Position numbers and translations under genes: made by a program
Assembly: GCA_949126835.1 (NCBI GenBank)
Contig: OX421500.1
Coordinates: 15,678,681 to 15,742,680 of the forward strand
Source of the DNA: Anisus vortex
Lineage: Eukaryota; Mollusca; Gastropoda; Planorbidae
Reading direction: 5' to 3'
Length of the DNA: 64,000 bases
The notes under the pieces: model-generated
The model's input: only the letters and a program-made list of their open reading frames with translations
Told to the model about the DNA's origin: nothing
Databases searched by the model: none
Shown here: positions 55,165 through 64,000 of the stretch, piece after piece
Numbering within the stretch: the stretch's first letter is position 1
How the letters are laid out: every line of letters begins with the position of its first letter

Positions 55165-55690
55165 ATCTAGTTTAGTATAGACTTAGAACTCAAGTTTACT
55201 ATATCCAGAATCTAGACCTAGTCCGATGTAGACTTAGAACTCAAGTTTACTATATCCAGAATCTAGACCTAGTCCGATGTAGACTTAGAACTCAAGTTTA
55301 CTATATCCAGAATCTAGACCTAGTCCGATGTAGACTTAGAACTCAAGTTTACTATATCCAGAATCTAGACCTAGTCCGATGTAGACTTAGAACTCAAGTT
55401 TACTATATCCAGAATCTAGACCTAGTCCGATGTAGACTTAGAACTCAAGTTTACTATATCCAGAATCTAGACCTAGTCCGATGTAGACTTAGAACTCAAG
55501 TTTACTATATCCAGAATCTAGACCTAGTCCGATGTAGACTTAGAACTCAAGTTTACTATATCCAGAATCTAGACCTAGTCCGATGTAGACTTAGAACTCA
55601 AGTTTACTATATCCAGAATCTAGACCTAGTCCGATGTAGACTTAGAACTCAAGTTTACTAGATCTTGGTATCTAGACCTAGTCCAATGTA
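55165..55690. repeat. 51-bp minisatellite, about 10 units
   Basis: TAGACTTAGAACTCAAGTTT recurs every 51 bp from 55177 to about 55640, the inner units being identical. The first and last units are diverged, as expected at array edges. Stop codons occur in each unit. Confidence 0.97.
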
Positions 55691-55784
55691 GACACGGAAC
55701 TATAGTTAACAAAAATTAAATTGTGGTAGTCTCTGCATGAGCTTGCACGAGCCTTTGAATCCTGCCACGTGACGCAATATTTAG

Positions 55785-55910
55785 GGACCGTCCACAAATG
55801 AGGTCAGGCACCTATTGTAAGGGGGGGGGTAAAAAAAGTTGTGAGGAAATGTGACGAAGGGGGCGGTGGGTGCGTGTGTGTGTAAATTATCTGACGTCAC
55901 AGAAAACAAA
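55785..55910. mobile_element. Possible DNA-transposon end (GGGACCGTCCACAAA type)
   Basis: TTAGGGACCGTCCACAAATG followed by AGGTCAGGC and a long G run resembles a MITE terminus I know from many invertebrate genomes. The opposite terminus is not seen, so this is a fragment or a coincidence. Confidence 0.35.
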
Positions 55911-56689
55911 TGGTTCATCTTTAAAATGAAATCTTTTCCCACATGAGCAAGTTTTACTTAATCAGCTACAGTAATTGTAGCGTTTCTAGTAACACTGATA
56001 CTGATACGTCAATAACAAAAATAGAGAGTTGAAACAGACTAAATTAATATTGAAACTAGAAATTCTGTAAAAGGGGTCTGTTGGAGGAGCGCGGTGCGCA
56101 GACCTTTGTGGCGTCTGACTGTTTTCTGTTAAGATGAGGAGAAGTGAAACGTGTGGTTAAAAAAAAAGAACTGCTTTGACGTCATTAATGGAGGGCCCTT
56201 AAATGGTCTGCTTTGAGCCTCCGCCGTAACAAAAAAAAAAAATAAGACAACAAAAAAAATGAAAGGGACATTTGTTAAGCGTAACTTTGTGTAATTAATT
56301 TACTGTAACAAGCCTAAGTCTACAATTTGTAACTCTAATTAAGAGAGCATTAGCTTCCCTTGATGTATATAAGTATCTTTGTACAGAGTCAATTTCCTTT
56401 CTACATCTTCAGTCTTCAGCGATCCTTTTTTGAGCACAAGTCTTACTTTTTTAATGCCTTTTTTAATCTTTACTTTCTCTTCTATATTCTTTTTATTACT
56501 AGGATCTATGTCAATATCTTGTGTATTATACAGTATTATGTGTGTGGTTGTGGCTATAAATCGGTAATGAATAGGCCTCTTTCGTCTTTGTGCATGTGTT
56601 TATATATAGGTATGTATTTAATGCGTGTATAATTGTATGTGTGTCTGTATGAATACCTATTTATTTAAATATCTTTCCAATTAACCATT
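55911..56689. other. Intergenic stretch, no gene seen
   Basis: A-rich tracts around 56160 and 56230; CRE octamers at 55892-55899 and 56177-56184. No gene recognised. Confidence 0.4.
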
Positions 56690-57225
56690 TATCAATTGAT
56701 CAATTTATCCATTCACCTATTTATCCATCTAACCGTTTATCCATTTATCCGTTTATCTATCCATCTGTTTATTCATTTATCCTTTTTATCATTTTATTAT
56801 GTATCCGTTTATTCGTTTATCTATTTATCTATTCATCTATTTTTTTCATTTATCCATTTATTTTTCCGGCACCCACCCATCAACACATCCACCCATCCAC
56901 CATCCACCCATCCACCCATCCACCCATCCACCCATCTACCCATCCACCCATCCACACATCCACACATCCAACCATCCACCCATCCACCCATCCACACATC
57001 CACCCATCCACACATCCACCCATCCACACATCCACCCATCCACACATCCACCCATCCACACATCTACCCATCCACCCATCCACACATCCACCCATCCACA
57101 CATCCACACATCCACACATCCACACATCCACACATCCACACATCCACACATCCTCACATCCACACATCCACCCATCCACACATCCACACATCCACACATC
57201 CACACATCCACACATCCACCTACCT
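56690..57225. repeat. Short-unit array: degenerate TTTATCCA then (CATCCACA/C)n
   Basis: 56690-56870 is a loose 4-8 bp TTTATCCATTTATCC repeat; 56880-57220 is a regular 8-bp array alternating CATCCACC and CATCCACA types. Open frames in all registers ([18 protein letters not shown]) are artefacts. Confidence 0.95.
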
Positions 57226-57632
57226 TATCAACCTACACTTTCAAATATTATGGGAACATAACTCAATTGAATATAGCGACCAACAAAAAAAGCTCCGATA
57301 TCAACTTATTTCCTTCTCAAATTGAAAACAAAGTAAGTTTACATCTGGTATAGCTAGAGATAAAAATTGTTATCAATAAATTGTACACAACTCTATGCAA
57401 CTCATCACATATGATAGAATATTATTATATACTTATTTTTAAAAAAAAAAACAACATTAAAGACATTTTTTCAACGCGACCAGAAGAATGAACATTTGCT
57501 GCCCTTAATCGAGAAGATGGCGTGCTTTCCGCGGTAAATCGCTAGGCGGTCCGCGATAAATCGCAAGAGTTTCCCATAGAAATCGCTTGGGGTTCTGCGT
57601 CAAGGGCAAGATCAAATTTTAATCAGTTTTGT
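57226..57632. other. Spacer, no gene seen
   Basis: GGTAAATCGCTAGGCGGTCC and GCGATAAATCGCAAGAG give a small irregular repeat of CGGTAAATCGC near 57530-57590. No gene. Confidence 0.4.
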
Positions 57633-57957
57633 TAGTGTGTTGTAGTTGTGTGTTGTAGTTGTGTGTTGTAGTTGTGTGTTGTAGTTGTATGTTGTAGTTG
57701 TGTGTTGTAGTTGTGTGTTGTAGTTGTGTGTTGTAGTTGTGTGTTGTAGTTGTGTGTTGTAGTTGTATGTTGTAGTTGTGTGTTGTAGTTGTGTGTTGTA
57801 GTTGTATGTTGTAGTTGTGTGCTGTAGTTGTGTGTTGTAGTTGTGTGTTGTAGTTGTGTGTTGTAGTTGTGTGTTGTAGTTGTGTGTTGTAGTTGTTTGT
57901 TGTAGTTGTGTGCTGTAGTTGTGTGTTGTAGTTGTGTGTTGTAGTTGTGTGTTGTTG
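57633..57957. repeat. 13-bp minisatellite, about 25 units
   Basis: Unit GTGTTGTAGTTGT with rare TATG, GCTG and TTTG variants. The minus-strand THNYNTQLQHT frame is an artefact of the 13-bp period. Confidence 0.97.
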
Positions 57958-59499
57958 TTTTTTGTTTATTGTTTTTTCGTATCATTTGAAGATTTTGCGA
58001 TTCCGAATAAATTTTTCCATATTATGTCATTTGTGCTTAAAAGAGTTGGAAAAAAAAGCATCATTTAAGTTTTATATTAACAGAGGGGGCAATTTGAAGA
58101 AGTGAAGAATAAATAATATGTCTGTATGTCGCTTTGTATGTTGACTATAATGTTTTTGTCTGTAGGTTTCTGTATTTGCTAGCTTGTATAATTTTGTCTG
58201 TAAGTTATTTTTATGTTATGTTGTTTCTCTTCGATAATTTTCTTTTCGTAATGCATCACAATATATCCACCCTGACCTTGACGTATGAATTAGCTTTTAA
58301 ATTACTTTTTAAACTCACACACACCTTCTCTCCTATTAAAAAAAAACAACTACCTCTAGCTCCCCCCCTCAACCCTCCTCTTTCCTACTCTACTGTAGGC
58401 TAGTGTCTTAAAATGGGTGTTGGTGAATATCAAGGCGGTGGATAGGGGGGGAGTGGGTGGTTGAGGTAGGACTAATACGTTTTGTATAGGGAGTATCATT
58501 CAATGGATTATGTCCACAATTTTCTAATATTGTTAGTTTTGTGAGTGGGCAAGTTTTCGTTGCCTCAAGTGTATTTTTTTTTTAAAGAAAAGCCCCATTC
58601 ACTGAAGACAAATTTTAAAAAAGTCAACTAGATCTATAGGGAGATTTAAATGACAACACAATAATTATCGTTAGGGAGACTCAATAATATCATGTCATGG
58701 TTATACATGGTTATATCATGTTTTTTTTTTAAATCTTAACGTGATTGATACCTTTTGCTCAACAGATACATAAGCTGTTATTTGATACCTTAATCTGTTA
58801 TTTCCTTTTTTTCCTTAAAAAAAATATTTTTATGTGGTTTTTTTTCGGTATTGTTGTAGAGTTAGTTGGGTCTAGACATCTTCACAAGGATTAGTGCTTA
58901 GACGGGGGGATGGGGATTGTAAGGAGGTGGTGAGTTCATAAGTAACACTGCGATGGGGTGTGATGCGTACCTTTACTACACCTTATTCCCACCGACAACT
59001 CTTGGATCTCAAGCCCCTCCCCTTCACTAATCCCGATTGTTAAAACCATTTGATATAGATGTATTTACCCTTAAAAAAGAAAGATATTCCTACAATTCTC
59101 ATTTTGCTTACAGGCTTTGTCTGAGTTGTGTTGTGCTACAGGAAAGAGCGAGATTAGTTGGAATTATTAGGTTATTACAGAAGTTATTTAAAAGACGGTT
59201 TAAGCCCGTTGGATTAGCGATAAATCTTTTTATTTCATGGCGCCATTGTGAACTAATCGTCCAATGTATATAATACATAGCACTCCCCCCCCCCCTTCCT
59301 CTTCACATAGTTGAAGAATTAAATGTTGTGTTGGCCACACAATCTCTAGAATGTATAAAACTCATGGCAACTTTTAAAAAAATGTGGCCTACTGGTCGTA
59401 AGGTTAGTACTTCTGACTGTTAACGTATCGAATCAGGATAAAAATCCATTCCCTTGCCGGTCTCTTTGCAGATGGTTTCAAGCTTCGGGCGTAATCATC
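57958..59499. other. Intergenic stretch, no gene seen
   Basis: AT-rich with short C and G runs. A weak tRNA-like phrase at about 59385-59445 (GTGGCCTACTGGTCGTAAGG) could be a worn SINE head. A SINE-tail-like GTTGGCCACACAATCTC lies near 59330. Confidence 0.35.
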
Positions 59500-59780
59500 T
59501 TCTTTCTATATTATCTTATACATTACAGACGCTCCTTCTATAAAGAAGATTATTGCGTCCAACGCTCATCTGTAATCCGAGTCCATTCTTCAAGCTTTAT
59601 TAATGATTTCAATGATGCTAAGTTACTGGTTTTCCTGGTTTGTTCAGGCAACCCATTCCAAGCCCATTCCAAGCCGGGAAGAAAGAGTACTTATATGCAT
59701 TTGTTCTCGCATAAGGGTTAAAGGAAAGTGTTTTTGTCTAGAACGAATGCATGTAAGTTATCACGAACTAGAATATTCTT
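59500..59780 (-). mobile_element. LINE-B 3' end, longest copy
   Basis: The reverse complement reads RTNAYKYSFFP, a 12-bp internal duplication (AAGCCCATTCC), then WNGLPEQTRKTSNLASLK, stop, 3' UTR with GTTGGACGCAATAATCTTCT, CTTCTTTATAGAAG hairpin and a TAATGTATAAGATAATATAG tail. The SFFP...WN-LP pattern is the usual C-terminus of many non-LTR ORF2 proteins, which identifies the whole dispersed family. Confidence 0.85.
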
Positions 59781-60057
59781 CTGCGCCGATACGTGTCAAA
59801 CTCTTTTGTACTTGTCAAGTAACACTTGAAGGTTACGGGGCTGAACTAAATAAACACTCATTTACAAACAGAAATGTGAATTCTTGCGCGGGCAGGATAC
59901 AATTGTGCACCGCGCCGGATCTGACCCGCAAGCCTTGAGCTTGACACCTATGTTCTGCATTGTACGACATCCTTTTACCTTTACATCCATTGACACAATA
60001 TATTCCAATGTATAAACTCTTGCTACGTACATCTTTAAAAAAATCTACCTCCTTTTT

Positions 60058-60115
60058 TTTTCTCTTTCTTTCTTTCTTTCTTTCTTTCTTCTTTCTTTCT
60101 TTTTTTCTTTCCCTC
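60058..60115. repeat. (CTTT)n microsatellite
   Basis: TTTCTTTCTTTC run with minor interruptions. Confidence 0.95.
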
Positions 60116-60510
60116 TGTTTATCCCCCAATTACCCCACTGTAATAGTTTGGCCTTAGCTTTGCTAAAGTTAAACCCATGAAGTAGTCTATTAAATTTGTA
60201 AAATATAGATAAGCATTTAATGAAAAGGTATGAACGTGGCCGTGTCTCATCGTTGACCCAGTTTCAAAAAACAAGTTTTCAGGCCTGGTTTGTTTCAAAG
60301 TCACTACCCCTGACTCCCCCTCCACCTCCACCAAGCCCCTCATCTTTTTTTTTATTGAAAGAAAGAAGAATACGTGCAGTTGTTTCCACATAGAATTTTG
60401 CTTTAAAAAAAAACCTTAGAAAAACATAGACATTATTGTTTATGGTATTTGTGTCACAGTGAGAGTCTACCCAAAAGTCGGCATGTACGTTAGACAGAAA
60501 ATTCCATCGG
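60116..60510. other. Intergenic stretch, no gene seen
   Basis: Nothing recognised. Confidence 0.4.
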
Positions 60511-60608
60511 ATGTTGCACTGGCCACACAATCCTTATTGTATACCGCAAGCACAGAACAGTGGCGAACGCTGCTTCATTTGCTCCTTATGGACCTACTTT
60601 GTCTGAAA
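60511..60608 (+). mobile_element. SINE tail fragment
   Basis: TTGCACTGGCCACACAATCC, GTGGCGAACGCTGCTTCATT and TTATGGACCTACTTTGTC match the SINE tail; head and centre absent. Confidence 0.75.
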
Positions 60609-60704
60609 ACTAATGCGTAAATTTAATGATTTTTTTTGTTTACATTGTTATATAATTCCAAATAGGATTTGAACAATGGATCTAAAGATTCTGTCGCTCT
60701 ATCT

Positions 60705-62087
60705 CATACTTTCTCAACCCTTTTCCGCTCACCGCCCCCCAACTTTTTTTTTCGCCCACTCTGCCACCCCTCTGGAAGTTAAATGGTCAATATATTATTA
60801 TGTTTCTGCATTTTTTTTTAGGCCGACCAGATTTGTGTGCTTATTTATTGTCTTTAAAAAGGAAACATTTTGTAAGAATTAATAGAATAAAATTTTACCT
60901 AAACAAGAGGCTTTACAAAAATCTATATTAATGTGAATCGTTCGCCTGGTGGGTTGCTAATAGTTTTGTCTATATTTGTTTCATTTTGGTTGCAAAAGTC
61001 TTAGGTCTCCACGCTTCACTATTTGCAGCTTGATTTGTTTTTCTTATTTGAAAACCAAATGGTATTAGCATAAAATCCACTTTTCACAAAAGAGGTTGAT
61101 AAGAATGTAATATAAAATTGCTGCCAAAACTCACAGACCGAGAGAAACCGATTGATTTTCTCCCAAAGAATAAAATTTGCTTTTCAAAAACTCGAGCACC
61201 GAATCCAAGTCTCATACATTATATTTAAACGGTCATCTTTTGCTAACCAACGCACCTCTGTGTGCAGTAGCCATCGCTTGTAGTTCTCGTCAATGAACAA
61301 TGAACAATATTTATTTTGCCACATAGTACAAACAATAAGTACACAAAATGAAAATAATAAATATTCAATAAAGGCATAGTCAAAGACAGAACAAGAAAGT
61401 TATAAAATTGCAAACAATACAAAATTATATCGAGACAATAATAGTAGGCTTAATACATATATATTAATCATCTAATAATTAAATCATGTTATATTACGAA
61501 ACAGACCTAGTTAAGCATCACTATTGAATCAAATGTGGAAACATTTTATAATTAAAGGGAGATAATTGATCCGTTTCATTTGAGCTAATATTTCTAATGT
61601 TTGATTTTTTTATTTAAAAAAAACAACGGATTACAATTTATAACTAATCAAACTGTAAAAAGTATTTGAAAATTATATAAATTTTAAATGACTAAACAAT
61701 TTATAGACCCATGTATAATTTCAAACATTACATTAACTACCCAGTTCTTTTGATTACTACGTATCCATTCCGCTTAACGTTATTATATTGTCCCTATAAA
61801 TCGATTTATATGCATTAAGGAACATCTCAGGTTTTACTGAGATCAAAATATCAATAATATTATCAGATTATATAGTTAGCGGCGCTTACATCACATTTCA
61901 TTCAAAAACTAATTTATTCAAATAGACGATGTGTTCAAAATATATCAGGTGGGCCTACGTTTGTACCGCCCACTTGCCCTTCACCGCCCCCCAATCGCCC
62001 CCGGGAACGTTATCGCCCCCCCCCCCCCAAAAAAAAAAGCTTCTGACCAGGGGGGGGGGGCGAAAACGCCCCTGTTGAGAACCTATG
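60705..62087 (-). mobile_element. Non-autonomous hAT element (family 2), 1,383 bp
   Basis: Ends CATACTTTCTCAAC and GTTGAGAACCTATG with flanking 8-mers CTCTATCT (60697-60704) and CTCTATAT (62088-62095), 7 of 8 identical. It is inverted relative to 32973-34105 and shares its GC-rich ends (CCGCTCACCGCCCCC on the left; CCGCCCACTTGCCCTTCACC on the right) and interior blocks. No transposase frame. Older than the 33-kb copy, judging by its imperfect duplication and terminal repeat. Confidence 0.9.
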
Positions 62088-62095
62088 CTCTATAT

Positions 62096-63216
62096 CAAGA
62101 CATCTTTGATCAATGTATCAATAGGTAAGAGAAAAGCGAATGAGTTTTTCCCCTTTGTGTTGGGGTCTAGGAAGTAGTTCCAGTATATAACAAATGACCC
62201 ACAAGTCTAACACTGAGTGAGTACTAGACGTTGATTTAGAAGGCTGTCAGGGGTGAGATAATTCTGTAGCTGGACTGTATCTTTACCCCACAGCGCCCTC
62301 CTCCCCACCACCCCACCCTAGTCTCTCCCTGTCGTTTATCTTCTTTTCCTAAAAGGGTGGGGGTGGGTAGGGCTCTCTTCACCAGCCCCCGTGGGGCGGC
62401 CCATTTTCTGCGGTCGTTCTCATCACGTGGCACTCCATCTCCACGGGGATAATTTCGGCACTCTCCAGCTTCGGCACCCCCCATTTACACCCCACTTACC
62501 CCCCCTTCTCTTTCCAGGAGGAGTGATTAACTTCAGGGATTCCAGTAAAAGTTGAGAATGGCGTGGCCCCCCCCCCCCCACCGCATCCTTTCCGTCCAAA
62601 CGCCGTGAAACATGACGTCTTTCCTGATAGGAGGTGGGGGTTTAGGAATTATGCATTTTGGCGAGGTTTTACTACCTTACTCCACGGTCCTCATCATTCT
62701 ACAAACCCCATTCCTTCTAGCACAATTTCTCCCGCACCCCATCCCCTTATTTTTCGCTGTTTACCCCCGCGTGCTCAGGAGCCACGTGCTGGCTGATTGC
62801 TTATTTGTGTGAAGTCACTGTGAAGTGGCACGCGCTGTGTATATTTAGATTTGGCGGGAGATATGGTGATAGATTTGGTCAGAGAGTATCTTCATATCCT
62901 CTCCCTACTGCAAGAAGTCTCGTTGTCTCGCGCTGAAACAAAACCACAACGAAGGGAGATAATCGAAAAAAGGCAACCGTTTCCGCTAAAGTTCTCTCCC
63001 CATGTATTATTGTCCAAAAATATAAATAGTTTAAATAACATAGTAATGTACAAGAAATAAGTTGCTATATACATATTCTATATATAGAGACTTTAGACCA
63101 GCTTGTCCTAACAGCCGGTTTGCGACTCGGTACCGGGCAACCGAAACAAAATAACCGGGTCACACCCTTAGACTAGTAGGCCTATAGTTTATATGTTAGT
63201 TTGTCATGTAAAAGTA
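62096..63216. other. Intergenic stretch with C runs and CpGs
   Basis: 62270-62830 is richer in G+C with several C homopolymers (62573-62586). Short overlapping frames here have no recognised domain. No gene called. Confidence 0.4.
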
Positions 63217-63434
63217 CACTTTCCCGTCGGATACAAATTAATCAACAGGGCCAGTGTAGGAGCCTTTCACCAGTGTCTATGGCCACGGCATACTGGAGGG
63301 TTGTATAACCCTGCCGGCTTTGCTTTATCCCAAAACTAAAATCAGAGCCGGGTATATACTCAGGGACACCATTACAGGCCCGGATACAAATCGTGGCCTT
63401 CACCAGGATTCGAACCCAGGACCACCGTGCCCCA
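63217..63434 (-). mobile_element. Decayed tRNA-derived SINE
   Basis: Reversed tail (CACTTTCCCGTCGGATACAA, TATGGCCACGGCATACTGG), centre (AATCAGAGCCGGGTATATAC) and B box (ACCAGGATTCGAACCCAGG). Confidence 0.85.
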
Positions 63435-63503
63435 TGTAGTAAAACTACAAATATAATTAATTGGATCGTGAACAAAATGAGTTAAGGAATCGCTGTTCTA
63501 GAC

Positions 63504-63672
63504 CAGGACTTGACACGCGTATTGATTTTAAATGGCACGCGGAAGACTCTCAAAAGAGCAATAAAAGTCTGCTCTAGAAGAAAAGAGCAGGATGACTTTT
63601 AGGCTGTTGGCACACTGAATGAATTAGAAATCCTTCTTTGGCACACTATTATCAAAAGGTTGTCGACCTCTG
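63504..63672. mobile_element. hAT MITE family 1, about 169 bp
   Basis: Left end internally shortened (CAGGACTTGACACGCG), right end GGTTGTCGACCTCTG. Flanks TTCTAGAC (63496-63503) and CTCTAGAC (63673-63680) match at 7 of 8 positions, the best-preserved duplication in this family here. Confidence 0.88.
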
Positions 63673-63680
63673 CTCTAGAC

Positions 63681-64000
63681 TATAGATCTGCTTTTGATTC
63701 ATTTATCTTCACATTTCCTATTTAACAAATTCCCCAAATCTACTCGATCTATGCAAAAGACATCAGCTTGAGAAATCTTCCGAAATGTCCAAGCAGCGCG
63801 TGGCGAAGGTGTATTTTTTTAAAGGGGGGGGGGGGTAGGGAGTTGTGGGGGGGGGGGGTTGTTTTACACCCCAGGCGAAAGCATCTGTATACGTTGAAAG
63901 CTCTACCTGTCTGTCTGCTGTCTGACACGTACTTTGACCTTCACTCGACCGTCTCGCGCCACAAACTGTCGACTTTTGGAAAAAAGGAAAGAAAACGTAG
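63681..64000. other. Window end, no gene seen
   Basis: Long G runs (63824-63836, 63848-63859) and CTGTCTGTCTG phrase near 63910. Nothing coding recognised. Confidence 0.4.

Noticed and set aside
56880..57215. Cys/Trp/Asp-rich minus-strand ORF (WMCGCVDVW repeats) resembling a metal-binding protein
   Set aside because: Produced by an 8-bp CATCCAC(A/C) array; frames in all registers are equally open.

Overview
This is a gene-poor, repeat-dominated stretch of an animal nuclear genome. No host protein-coding gene can be supported on either strand. The features that can be supported are one tRNA gene, one 5'-truncated LINE with an intact reverse-transcriptase ORF, many transposon relics and about fifteen separate tandem arrays. 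The organism is probably a mollusc, and my impression is a heterobranch/pulmonate gastropod. That rests on the dispersed tRNA-derived SINE (central block around ACCCAGCTCTGATGGGTACC), the LINE types and the AT-rich background. It is recognition from memory, because no host exon anchors it.

Layout. 1-5 kb: a 34-bp minisatellite running off the left edge, decayed SINEs, a LINE 3' end and a 17-bp minisatellite. 5.9-10.2 kb: an old hAT transposon with a broken transposase, interrupted by a LINE insertion that carries the full signature of twin priming (5' segment inverted, 13-bp target-site duplication). 11.1-13.2 kb: a second copy of that LINE, 5'-truncated, with a 12-bp target-site duplication and a 679-residue open frame. 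13.4-22.5 kb: SINEs, a GATA microsatellite, a nested hAT/SINE pair, and a 62-bp SINE-tail insertion between 22-bp direct repeats. 22.7-30.5 kb: a 7.7-kb pyrimidine-rich satellite, (TC)n TTTATCAC, with at least two internal sub-types. Its long open frames are artefacts of the repeat. 30.9-35.6 kb: a Tc1/mariner-like MITE, tRNA-Arg(ACG), a complete 1.13-kb non-autonomous hAT with perfect 8-bp duplications, a 66-bp tandem array, a short hAT MITE and a SINE. 36-64 kb: further minisatellites (units of 109, 39, 15, 173, 16, 32, 18, 51, 8 and 13 bp), LINE 3' ends, hAT MITEs, a second copy of the mariner-like MITE and a second 1.38-kb hAT.

Four or five transposon systems therefore account for most of the interspersed sequence: (1) LINE-A, an endonuclease/RT-type element with a C-terminal C2HC finger and a 3' hairpin; (2) LINE-B, seen only as 3' ends with a (TAAGA)n tail; (3) a tRNA-derived SINE, in about a dozen copies; (4) at least two hAT families of MITEs; (5) a TA-flanked mariner-like MITE. 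Several minisatellites lie against, inside, or are built from SINE sequence. The strongest observations are the twin-primed LINE, the SINE-tail-derived 20-bp array, the micro-insertion that defines a longer SINE 3' end, and the 7.7-kb satellite, in which nearly every unit carries a WGATAR motif in a GA-repeat context. I found nothing resembling a defence system, operon or other novel multi-gene system.
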